Assembly: GCA_030706465.1 (NCBI GenBank)
Contig: JAUZOM010000004.1
Coordinates: 1 to 53,766 of the forward strand
Source of the DNA: Bacteroidota bacterium
GTDB lineage: Bacteria > Bacteroidota > Bacteroidia > Bacteroidales > Paludibacteraceae
Length of the DNA stretch: 53,766 nt
Direction of reading: 5' to 3'
Shown here: one piece after another, positions 1 through 6,931 of the stretch
Layout of the letters: each line of letters begins with the position of its first letter
How positions within the stretch are numbered: the stretch's first letter is position 1
The notes under the pieces: generated by a model
What the model saw: only the letters and a program-made list of their open reading frames with translations
Told to the model about the DNA's origin: nothing
Database searches by the model: none
Program-made: the position numbers and the translations under genes

Positions 1-554
1 CTGTGCTGTGTCAGTACCACCAGTGGAAACAGAATGATAGTCACAAAGAGCCGCAGGCTGCTGGCGTAAGCATTCAGTACCAAATGCTCCACGAAGTTGT
101 ATTTCTCTTTCCGGTAGGCAAGGAATGACGCCAGTGCATAGATCGGGACAATAAGGAGGGCCATGATGGCTCCATGGTTGTTGACCCATTTGAACACCGC
201 GTTAATGGTGTCCGAGTTGATGCTTTTGTTGTTAATGGTTATTTTAGATGGTAGTTCCGCTTCATGAAGAAAAAAGTGTTTCAGTAGCCCGTAGACTGTA
301 GCCAGTACCACTACCATGGACAGCGGCTTGAAGTGCCCGACCCTTTTGCCTTCCAGATATTCTTTAATGGTATAGCCCGGACGCAGGCACAGATGCCCGA
401 GTGAGTGTATTATCCCTTTGTCGAAATGGAACAGCCCGTGTTGTATGTCGTGCCAGAGGAATTTGAAATTCAGGCGGCGGGTTGATGCTGCTTGTCCACA
501 TTGGTTGCAGTAATTACCCTCAAACCCGTTACCGCAGTTTTTACATTCTGTCAT
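1..554 (-). CDS. DUF3667-type membrane protein, 3' end outside window
   Basis: The reading frame runs leftwards from an ATG at 554 and leaves the window open, giving 184 residues. The N-terminus has a zinc-ribbon pattern with Cys at 4, 7, 16 and 19, then a motif HDIQHGLFHFDKG and LRPGYTIKEYLEGKR, which I recognise as typical of the DUF3667 family of Bacteroidota. Three hydrophobic segments follow, around residues 95-115, 140-160 and 170-184. Function is unknown for the family. The last 114 bases visible here (1-114) recur exactly at 3751-3864, where a broken copy of the same gene lies. The family call is from memory of its N-terminal pattern, not from a search. Confidence 0.8.
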   Translation of the reverse strand, partial: MTECKNCGNGFEGNYCNQCGQAASTRRLNFKFLWHDIQHGLFHFDKGIIHSLGHLCLRPGYTIKEYLEGKRVGHFKPLSMVVVLATVYGLLKHFFLHEAELPSKITINNKSINSDTINAVFKWVNNHGAIMALLIVPIYALASFLAYRKEKYNFVEHLVLNAYASSLRLFVTIILFPLVVLTQH

Positions 555-1030
555 CTTTTTATACGTATCTCAAATTAATGTATTATATTTACATCATCTT
601 ATTCCCGGTTATGCTGAAGAAATTCATGCTTCCGGGTTTTGTTTCTTTATAACCTTATTTTTTCCTTTCTTAACCTTCGTAGAAAACCCACCACCCCCAA
701 TTCGGCCCATGCTGCCGCACGAATTGTATCGTGTAACAAATATAAAACAGTTATTTTTGACTCAACGATATTGTTTGTTTTATTCTTCTTTATATATTCT
801 CCCACACGATGCAATCGTGCGGGAGCTGGGGGACAGTAAAGGTGAGGAAATAAACCCCATCTTGCTTTTCAATTCTGTAATTCTCAGATGACGTAATTTA
901 GTTTTTCTAATTACAAATTTATTGTCCTGAAATCTTTTATTGCGTTACAAACGCCTAACCAGTAACACCTCGTTATAAACTAGGGGGAGAGCGATTTAAC
1001 CACCATATCCGGAAGGACTTTTATATTCCT
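555..1030. other. intergenic stretch, mostly repeat
   Basis: No gene is apparent here. The stretch from 711 to about 991 is a repeat that recurs at 5255-5533. The remaining bases (555-710 and 992-1030) show nothing I recognise apart from being AT-rich with pyrimidine runs. Confidence 0.6.
711..991. repeat. MITE-like repeat, copy 1 (left-truncated)
   Basis: About 280 bp nearly identical to 5255-5533, in direct orientation. Within it, arms at 711-734 and 804-826 form an imperfect inverted repeat whose core is CCGCACGATTGYATCGTGT, and each arm is itself partly palindromic, as in REP sequences. The outer left terminal repeat seen in the second copy (TCTCCCCCTCGTTAT) is missing here, and the right one is degenerate, so this copy looks truncated. 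Confidence 0.7.
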
Positions 1031-1210
1031 TCACTCGTTTTTCTTTATCCATTTACGCTCGTAAATACTAACTGCTATGAAAATAATCCCAACTGCAAAT
1101 ATCTTTATTGCGAAATTGTAATCTTTGTCAATTACGAATAAAATAGAACCAGACGTCAAGATAATACCGATAACAAAAAAAGCAAATGCCTTAAATTTGA
1201 ATATATACAT
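1031..1210 (-). CDS. small two-helix membrane protein (59 aa)
   Basis: An ATG at 1210 opens a 59-residue frame ending in TGA at 1031. The product begins MYIFKFKAFAFFVIGIILTS and has two hydrophobic segments (about residues 7-27 and 34-50) with basic ends (ERKWIKKNE at the C-terminus), as expected for an inner-membrane protein. It starts 50 bp downstream of the lipoprotein gene at 1261-1632 on the same strand, so the two may be co-transcribed. I recognise no family. In this island a small membrane protein could be an immunity protein, but that is only a guess from context. Confidence 0.55.
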   Translation of the reverse strand: MYIFKFKAFAFFVIGIILTSGSILFVIDKDYNFAIKIFAVGIIFIAVSIYERKWIKKNE

Positions 1211-1260
1211 TTTGTAAGTAGTTTACACGTTTATCTTATCTTTTTTCTACTCGAAGCGTT

Positions 1261-1632
1261 TTATTTTTTTTCGTGTTTCCACTCTTCAATTTTATAGTCC
1301 ACAACAACGCTGTCATTATTAAACTTAAACACTAAATTCTTTGTGTAAACAGGGTCAATATTTCTACCATAATCTGTCATAATGCTATAAAAGATACAAG
1401 TATCATAACCTGAATTATAGTTCTCGTCGGGCCCAATTTTCGCTATAAGTTCTCTGTAAGTTAGTCCTTTTAAAGTATTATTTTCCGTCAAATCTTTAAG
1501 CATATTCTCTCTGTTTGGATACATTCCTACATCGCTTTGATATATCCAACCTGTCTTTTCAAATTTAGTGTTGCTGCACGCAAATGGCAATAAAATGAAA
1601 ACTAAAATAACTATCAGTTTGACTTCTCTCAT
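1261..1632 (-). CDS. small predicted lipoprotein (123 aa)
   Basis: The product starts MREVKLIVILVFILLPFAC, a short basic n-region, a hydrophobic stretch and a lipobox-like PFAC with Cys at 19, so export and lipidation are likely. The mature part is about 105 residues with no motif I know; a stretch TYRELIAKIGPDEN resembles small periplasmic proteins of the SmpA/OmlA type, but weakly. It lies just downstream of a truncated transglutaminase-like gene and a REP-like element, and upstream of a 59-residue membrane protein. An immunity role is possible in this toxin-tip island but unproven. Confidence 0.6.
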   Translation of the reverse strand: MREVKLIVILVFILLPFACSNTKFEKTGWIYQSDVGMYPNRENMLKDLTENNTLKGLTYRELIAKIGPDENYNSGYDTCIFYSIMTDYGRNIDPVYTKNLVFKFNNDSVVVDYKIEEWKHEKK

Positions 1633-1667
1633 AAAAATATTGTTCTTTTTTTTTCTACTCTGGTTCT

Positions 1668-1779
1668 GCGTAGTCTATAGACTACGTCGAGCTAAAATAA
1701 AATCTCCAGCTTTTAATAGTATATTTCAATATGCAAGGCAAAGCCTTGCTTCTAACTTGACGTAGTCTGGAGACTACGC
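1668..1779. repeat. REP-like doublet (112 bp) with 21-bp inverted ends
   Basis: Arms at 1668-1688 (GCGTAGTCTATAGACTACGTC shortened: core GTAGTCTATAGACTAC) and 1759-1779 match as inverted repeats with only two mismatches, and each arm is itself a near-perfect palindrome. An inner palindrome GCAAGGCAAAGCCTTGC sits at about 1735-1751. The structure is like paired REP units moved by REP-associated transposases. The element meets the truncated end of the gene at 1774-1974, so it marks the break. Confidence 0.7.
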
Positions 1780-1974
1780 CAAACACGCTACACTCAACTG
1801 GGCATTTTCGGTTAAGTAAACGGCTTGTTGAAAATTGACTGGTTTTGTTCCTGTCAACATACTGTCTACTTTTGAAAAAGCTTGCAAGTAATATAAATCT
1901 ATTGTTTCTGCTTTCGTGTTAATAGAAATAAGAGAAAATAGACAGAGCATATAAACTCTAAAAAAGCTGCTCAT
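1774..1974 (-). pseudogene. truncated N-terminus of a transglutaminase-like secreted protein
   Basis: The frame starts with a signal peptide (MSSFFRVYMLCLFSLISINTKA) and continues VDSMLTGTKPVNFQQAVYLTENA, then ends abruptly. Bases 1801-1870 are identical over 70 bp to 7811-7880, inside the intact paralogue at 6932-7978, while the upstream signal-peptide part differs. The break coincides with a REP-like element at 1668-1779. The Cys-His catalytic region is lost, so this is a remnant. The sharp edge of identity suggests recombination between copies rather than slow decay. Confidence 0.8.
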
Positions 1975-1981
1975 AAGATTT

Positions 1982-2731
1982 TTATTGTTTTGTTAGATAT
2001 TGTTTCTGTATTATTCGTTTATTTTTCCATTTGTTTATAATAGGATCATAAACATAATTAATAGTGATTTTCTCTTGTTTAATTGGTGTTCTTTCATCTC
2101 TTCCTACTTGTTCAAGCCCATTGCAATAATAATTTTTAATTCCTGAGAATTTTAAGCCTAAGTATCCATCATTATTTATATCTATATTTCTTAATTTTAA
2201 ATCGCCATGTTCATAACTTTCACAATCAAGAGAATAATTACTAACAGGGTAATTAGATTCAAATACTTGAGTTACCTTATTGTTTTTGAATTTATAGATT
2301 TTAAAAACGCCATATTGATTTCGATCTTTATATCTACCTGCAAAATAATATGTATTGTGACTTTTTCTTATTTTAATTAGTTCAACAGAGTCCAATTCTA
2401 TGAAATAGCCATTGTTGTGTTCATCAACGATCAATACAATGGAATAATGCCACACCATAGGTAAATCATAACTTAATGATATTCTATATATATCGTTTTT
2501 TCCTGAATTTTCCAAGTTGTATTTCCCCAAATACTCAATACCTGTAATCTCTTTTGAATTTAATGTGTCTGCATAATATTTATTTAGTTGATATAATACG
2601 GTGTTTCTTATTTCGCTTTTAGCTAACTTTTCGCTAATATTTATTTTAAATGATTTGATTTCCTTTTGAGCTTTTGACGTGAAACAAATCAAACCAAACA
2701 AAATAATTATAATTGTTTTATTGTGTAACAT
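1982..2731 (-). CDS. secreted protein overlapping an Rhs tip; candidate immunity protein
   Basis: I choose the ATG at 2731, because it gives a clean signal peptide (MLHNKTIIIILFGLICFTSKAQ, likely cleaved after SKA) and a 249-residue product; the frame is open further upstream to 2860 but that part is the antisense of the neighbour. The gene starts 14 bp inside the end of the Rhs-tip frame at 2718-3425, a tight overlap that implies translational coupling. The mature protein is rich in Tyr, Asn and Lys and contains DINNDGYLGLKF, like FG-GAP/EF-hand style loops. No known family is recognised. A periplasmic partner of a lysozyme-like toxin would need exactly this location, so an immunity role is a reasonable inference. 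Confidence 0.65.
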   Translation of the reverse strand: MLHNKTIIIILFGLICFTSKAQKEIKSFKINISEKLAKSEIRNTVLYQLNKYYADTLNSKEITGIEYLGKYNLENSGKNDIYRISLSYDLPMVWHYSIVLIVDEHNNGYFIELDSVELIKIRKSHNTYYFAGRYKDRNQYGVFKIYKFKNNKVTQVFESNYPVSNYSLDCESYEHGDLKLRNIDINNDGYLGLKFSGIKNYYCNGLEQVGRDERTPIKQEKITINYVYDPIINKWKNKRIIQKQYLTKQ

Positions 2732-3425
2732 AATTTGAAGGCTTTGCTGGAGTAATAGAATTATAGTATTTAGTAACATCAACTGCATAATTGGGATTTC
2801 CTCCTCCATTATATTTTTGAACAGCACTTTGATTTCCTCTCCATTGAGTATAATTCCCATTTGAATCTGATTTCATTCCTTTCAATACAAATATACCTAA
2901 CCCTGCATTAATACTTATTTGTGCATTCATAGATTGACCTTTCGTTAGTCCCACAGCAGTTTTTACATCTTTTGCAGCATTGAAATCACCCGGATTATTT
3001 GCTTGCATTGGATCTGTTTTTGCAGTTCCTGCTCCTCCTGTAGCAGTTCCCATTTTACTTTCTTCCATAATCATTGATTTTACTAGATTTACATCAAGAT
3101 TTGGAGTTTGGGAGTTTTCAGTAAATTGGTGATTTGCTGTTGTTGGTAATCCACTTAATGTTTCTAACTTATCGTTCATAATGGCTGTTGACGCAGCTAT
3201 TTGATAATCTAATTGTTGATATTTTGGATTTTCATATCCAGCAATTACACCAGGCATAGTTGCTTGCATAAATGCTCCTTTCATTCCAGACATTTCCGAA
3301 GTTACAGTTCCTTGCGCACTACGATAATATGTTTCAAATCTCTGATTGCTACTTATTCTTCCAATTTCTTTCGCATTATTGTCAAAATAAACAACATCTT
3401 GTCCGTCTGGGTCAACAAACTTCAC
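2718..3425 (-). CDS. orphan Rhs tip with lysozyme-like domain (toxin fragment)
   Basis: The frame starts at a GTG (3425) within the Rhs core hallmark NNPVKFVDPDGQ; the frame is open for only another 14 codons before a stop, so the rest of the Rhs protein and any signal peptide are missing. After a linker, residues 111-222 look like a soluble lytic transglycosylase fold: VKSMIMEES with Glu 121/122 as the candidate catalytic residue, DPMQ at 138-141, SINAGLGIFVLKGM at 171-184 and YNGGGNPNYAVDVTKYY at 205-221. The family call is by eye. Thirty-three bases (3402-3434) are identical to 9064-9096 in the second Rhs tip, and similarity stops at both ends. It is probably a silent, displaced tip, as known for orphan tips in enterobacterial rhs loci. 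Confidence 0.7.
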   Translation of the reverse strand: MKFVDPDGQDVVYFDNNAKEIGRISSNQRFETYYRSAQGTVTSEMSGMKGAFMQATMPGVIAGYENPKYQQLDYQIAASTAIMNDKLETLSGLPTTANHQFTENSQTPNLDVNLVKSMIMEESKMGTATGGAGTAKTDPMQANNPGDFNAAKDVKTAVGLTKGQSMNAQISINAGLGIFVLKGMKSDSNGNYTQWRGNQSAVQKYNGGGNPNYAVDVTKYYNSITPAKPSNYVTQ

Positions 3426-3436
3426 TGGATTATTAT

Positions 3437-3690
3437 TGTAAAATTGTAAAAGAAAATTATTTGTATTTTAAAGAATTATCAGATTATATGGTTGCAGATG
3501 CCTACTTTTCAAAGAAAAAGGTTGTCGATACCAGGCTTTCTTTGGACTTGCACTTTATTAGCCGACTAAGAGATGATGCTGCTTTGAGGTACATCTATCA
3601 AGGAGAATCAACTGGAAAAAAGGTAGACCAAAAACGTATGACGGTAAAGTAAATGCATACAATTTAAACATGAAAAACTGCAGGAAGCAC
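3437..3690 (+). pseudogene. DDE transposase remnant (frameshifted)
   Basis: On the plus strand the frame reads MVADAYFSKKKVVDTRLSL then FHFISRLRDD-like residues and RYIYQGESTGK, a pattern I know from IS4-superfamily transposases of Bacteroidota (VADAYFSKKPFV...ISRLRDDADLRYLYQG). At about 3617 the frame shifts by one, and the next frame continues KGRPKTYDGKVNAYNLN, which matches the same family. Only some 80 residues remain. It is fused directly to the Rhs tip on one side and to a DUF3667 fragment on the other, so it probably served as a recombination seam. Confidence 0.7.
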
Positions 3691-3864
3691 CAACAAGTAA
3701 CCCCCACCTCCAGGACGGTTGTCAATATGGAAACAGTGTCGTTTCCGTTGCTGTGCTGTGTCAGTACCACCAGTGGAAACAGAATGATAGTCACAAAGAG
3801 CCGCAGGCTGCTGGCGTAAGCATTCAGTACCAAATGCTCCACGAAGTTGTATTTCTCTTTCCGG
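3668..3864 (-). pseudogene. DUF3667 gene fragment (duplicate)
   Basis: Bases 3751-3864 are identical to 1-114 of the window and encode the same residues (RKEKYNFVEHLVLNAYASSL onward). Beyond 3751 the frame continues for about 28 residues (HSNGNDTVSILTTVLEVGV and CWCFLQFF), presumably matching the part of the intact gene that lies left of the window. The fragment lacks the zinc ribbon and first membrane segments, and ends at the transposase remnant. The exact junction near 3660-3690 cannot be fixed by eye. Confidence 0.75.
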
Positions 3865-3952
3865 CACGGGTAGGAAGACCGCGCCAGCAGAGGGAGAATA
3901 GTTGTTAAATTGATAATTTCTACTCATTATAACTTATTAATTGCTTCTTACC

Positions 3953-3977
3953 TGCCACACAATGCAATCGTACGGCT
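3953..3977. repeat. single REP-like unit
   Basis: CCACACAATGCAATCGTACGGC is a degenerate copy of the palindromic arm found at 804-826 and 5347-5369 (ACACGATGCAATCGTGCGGG). It lies in the short spacer downstream of the ATPase gene. Confidence 0.5.
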
Positions 3978-4000
3978 GCAAGGTTTTATATTTATTGTTT

Positions 4001-4510
4001 TTATGAAACTCTTTTAATTACCTGATTCATACGAGCTGATAAAGTTCCAGTAACTTCTATCGTCTCTATGTCGAAATTCCAAACCCATTCATTCAATATT
4101 TCATTTACCTGTTGCCTAAGTTCCGATAATTCAAATTCCAGACAGGATATTAAATCTGGATTCTCAATGGGCACAAATACCAAAAGGTCAATTTCTTTCA
4201 TTACGTCCTGAACTTTGTGATAAAATGGCTCAATATTTTCAGATTCACTGATAGCCTGGATATATGCCAATAAATCAATTGGGCATCTGTCAAAAATGAC
4301 ATTATCTTCACTCATTGAGATTTGTTTTATTGAGTATTCAAGTTGTTCTATAAAATCATCAATGTTGGGTGTTTCATAAAATACATGTCCAAGCTCCTCT
4401 AATTCGTAATAAGGCTCAGGCCGAAGTGTATAATTACTAAAATACTCAAGTAATTTTTCTGCTAACGTTGTTTTACCAACTCTATGCGCTCCTGTTATTG
4501 CTATTTTCAT
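4001..4510 (-). CDS. P-loop ATPase/kinase-like protein (AAA_28 type)
   Basis: The N-terminus MKIAITGAHRVGKTTLAEKL holds a clear Walker A (GAHRVGKT, residues 7-14). A second motif VIFDRCPIDLLAYI at about residue 71 resembles the DR-type motif of nucleoside and nicotinamide kinases, and DLLVFVPIENPD is a Walker-like beta strand. At 169 residues it is a single-domain protein, comparable with small AAA_28 ATPases. The substrate cannot be told from sequence. It lies 85 bp downstream of the gene at 4596-5153 on the same strand and could share its transcript. Confidence 0.7.
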   Translation of the reverse strand: MKIAITGAHRVGKTTLAEKLLEYFSNYTLRPEPYYELEELGHVFYETPNIDDFIEQLEYSIKQISMSEDNVIFDRCPIDLLAYIQAISESENIEPFYHKVQDVMKEIDLLVFVPIENPDLISCLEFELSELRQQVNEILNEWVWNFDIETIEVTGTLSARMNQVIKRVS

Positions 4511-4595
4511 TTTAAATGCTTAGTTAATCAAGAAGTCCAATTCTTCGCTTCGTCCTCCCGGATATGTTCATTAAATGTATAAAAGCTTCGATCTG

Positions 4596-5153
4596 TTACA
4601 GAGAATCAATGGTCACGACCGAAGGGCAAAGTTTTTCTTTTCTTGTTTCTCTATCAAAATCGAAAAGTCGTTTTTCTACTTGTCGAGCACTTAGATTTAA
4701 TTCAATTGACAATTTTCTAATGAGCAACAAGTAATTTTCAACTTGATTCAAAGTGAAGTTTTGTCCTCTAGCATTATTCTCAACTAAGTTTCCGTTGTAG
4801 AGTTGTTGCCAAACTCTAATATCTAGTACGGGATATATTGTTCTGTCGTAGAACATAAGAATTGCAGAAGCTGAGGGATAATTCACCCCAGTTAGTGAAG
4901 TTAGGATATGAATTTTTAACTTATCATTTGGCGTTGAGAATGCAAGTCGAGTTACCTCAATAACATCATCTTCAGTATTTGTTTCGTAATGCCTTAAAGG
5001 TCTTGCAGATTTCCAGCGAAGAATTTTGATTAGCTGTTCTTTTGTCAAATATCCCTGATTCTTAATATGTCCAAGTTCGTCAAAAAGACGAATTGTTTTT
5101 TCGTCTTCAAAATCAGGCGTTTTTAATACAATGTTTTTAATATTTACATTCAT
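4596..5153 (-). CDS. hypothetical protein with HhH-GPD-like core
   Basis: A 185-residue soluble protein. The centre, LTSLTGVNYPSASAILMFYD followed by YPVLDIRVWQQLY (residues 84-119), resembles the helix-hairpin-helix plus Asp segment of HhH-GPD DNA glycosylases, with Asp 111 at the position of the conserved acidic residue. The rest does not look like a full glycosylase and I see no iron-sulphur cysteines, so activity is uncertain. A second cluster, ELNLSARQVEKRLFDFDRE, is highly charged. The start at 5153 has an A-rich stretch just upstream, as usual in this phylum. Confidence 0.6.
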   Translation of the reverse strand: MNVNIKNIVLKTPDFEDEKTIRLFDELGHIKNQGYLTKEQLIKILRWKSARPLRHYETNTEDDVIEVTRLAFSTPNDKLKIHILTSLTGVNYPSASAILMFYDRTIYPVLDIRVWQQLYNGNLVENNARGQNFTLNQVENYLLLIRKLSIELNLSARQVEKRLFDFDRETRKEKLCPSVVTIDSL

Positions 5154-5233
5154 TTTTTTTGTTATTGCAATGTTCTTTCATTTTCCTGACCTTGCTGCTA
5201 ATGACTGATAGTATGGATATTTGACGGTACTCT

Positions 5234-5533
5234 TCTCCCCCTCGTTATCCCACAGCTACCGCACGATTGTATCGTGTGGCAAATATAACACAGTTATTAT
5301 TGACTCAACGATATTGTTTGTTTTATTCTTCTTTACATATTCTCCCACACGATGCAATCGTGCGGGAGTTGGGGGACAGTAAAGGTGAGGAAATAAACCC
5401 CATCTTGATTTTCAATTCTGTAATTCTCAGATGACGTAATTTAGTTTTTCTAATTACAAATTTATTGTCCTGAAATCTTTTATTGCGTTACAAACGCCAA
5501 ACCAGTAACCCTTTGTTATAAACGAGGGGGAGA
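5234..5533. repeat. MITE-like element, copy 2 (300 bp, apparently complete)
   Basis: The ends match as inverted repeats: TCTCCCCCTCGTTAT at 5234-5248 and, on the other strand, TCTCCCCCTCGTTTAT at 5518-5533. Inside, a second pair of palindromic arms lies at 5255-5277 and 5347-5369. From 5255 on it is nearly identical to 711-991. No ORF is present, so movement would need a transposase elsewhere. A further single REP-like unit follows at about 5541-5562. The whole gap 5154-5584 is accounted for by this element and that unit. Confidence 0.7.
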
Positions 5534-5584
5534 GTGGGAGTGAGATACAATCGCGCGGGAGCAGCGTGCAGTATCTTGTTTGAT

Positions 5585-6922
5585 CTACTTCAGACTACTT
5601 TTCATTAGACTTTTCCGTTTGTTTTCCTTTGCTTTCAAACCATTGATATGCTGTAACCAAGTTGCGTAGATTGCATCGGGTGTTTTTTCGTAGCCCAAAT
5701 TGTCAATTTGATTGTATAGTGCTTGTGTTTTCTCGTAATGTTTGTATGCTTCGGGGGATTTTTGTTGCATTATTTCGGGCTTTGGAGCTTGCAGGAGCTT
5801 TGCTAATGTAGCTGTCAAACGCTCTTCATAAAACGCTTTCATAATAAGCGGATTCAACTGGTTGTTTGAATGCTTTATTGCTGTATTTGCACAATTCAGG
5901 TAGAAATTATCTAAGCCGTACTTTTCGTAATATCCACGCGCTAACTCTGTAAGCATTTGTGCAACGACTTCTTTTTTGTCCATTGGTTCAAGATAGATTC
6001 TACTGCGTATAGCTTCGGCTTTTATATAACCACTATTCATATAGTGCGCATCGCTAAGAACAGCATTGCAGGTTAACTCCAGATTGTACCATGTGCCATC
6101 ATTGTCTTGAATTTTTATAAATGAATGGTGGGGTGAATAAGCAAGATAAGCTTTTGCTCCAATCTTTTCGGCTAAGACCAAATAATATAAAGGCATGGAC
6201 ATACATTGACCTGAGCCACTTTTCATAAGTTTGGTAACGAAATGACTGTCGAAATGCTTTTCTGATTTGTAATCATCCAAGTCATATTTGATTGGGTAGT
6301 GCGTAATTGGTTTCTCCATTCCGCTGGGCTTAATTTTTAGTGTGTCGGAAATTAAACGGAATAACATCATGTTTTTTGCAAGATTGCTTTCCTTGTTGAG
6401 TTTCTCTTCCCTTATTTTCTCGTTACAGACTTTGATTTGGTCGGTTATTGTTTTCTGATAATCGTCATAATTCAACGTGTTGTTGTAATACGCATTTTCA
6501 ATAAGAAAAATCGCTCGTCCGAGATTAAGCGGTTGTTTGTCATCCAGCATATTGTTGATTTCCTCAAATGCCGTGTAATAGTTTGAAGTTCCTGACTGAT
6601 AGGATTGAGACGGGAAGCCTTTTGAGGCAAGCATTTGAATGTCCGATTGGGGTTGGTTGCGTTGTGCAGTTCTTCGCTCGTATTCTGCGACTTCATCCAT
6701 GATCTGTTGGTTTTGTCGCTGAACTTTATCATAATCTCCTACGCCAAATGGGTCGTTAGTATTGGCGGGGTTGAATTGAGGACGCTGTACCTGAAAATCC
6801 TGATAAGTAGGATTCTTCATTATGGTGACATCCGGCAATGAAGAACCCGCATAAGGATTTGTATTCTGCCCAGTTATACTTAATGATATGAAAGCAAAAG
6901 AAATAATGAACGTTCTTTTCAT
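5585..6922 (-). CDS. secreted transglutaminase-like protein (445 aa)
   Basis: A signal peptide (MKRTFIISFAFISLSITGQ) is followed by a Gln/Asn/Pro-rich region to about residue 115. The core has SGQCMSMPLYYLVLAEKIG (Cys 240), YSPHHSFIKI (His 265/266) and TWYNLELT (Asn 280/Glu 282), a Cys-His-acid order typical of the transglutaminase/cysteine-protease superfamily. The C-terminal 150 residues look helical and repeat-like (TPR-like). It starts 9 bp after the stop of the paralogue at 6932-7978, so the two form an operon. Its target is unknown; a role in processing cell-surface or neighbouring secreted proteins is possible. The superfamily call rests on motif order only. Confidence 0.65.
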   Translation of the reverse strand: MKRTFIISFAFISLSITGQNTNPYAGSSLPDVTIMKNPTYQDFQVQRPQFNPANTNDPFGVGDYDKVQRQNQQIMDEVAEYERRTAQRNQPQSDIQMLASKGFPSQSYQSGTSNYYTAFEEINNMLDDKQPLNLGRAIFLIENAYYNNTLNYDDYQKTITDQIKVCNEKIREEKLNKESNLAKNMMLFRLISDTLKIKPSGMEKPITHYPIKYDLDDYKSEKHFDSHFVTKLMKSGSGQCMSMPLYYLVLAEKIGAKAYLAYSPHHSFIKIQDNDGTWYNLELTCNAVLSDAHYMNSGYIKAEAIRSRIYLEPMDKKEVVAQMLTELARGYYEKYGLDNFYLNCANTAIKHSNNQLNPLIMKAFYEERLTATLAKLLQAPKPEIMQQKSPEAYKHYEKTQALYNQIDNLGYEKTPDAIYATWLQHINGLKAKENKRKSLMKSSLK

Positions 6923-6931
6923 GGAGGGTTT

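Noticed and set aside
3558-3842. 94-codon minus-strand frame
   Set aside because: Its first part is the DUF3667 fragment and its last part is the antisense of the transposase remnant, so it is not a gene in its own right.
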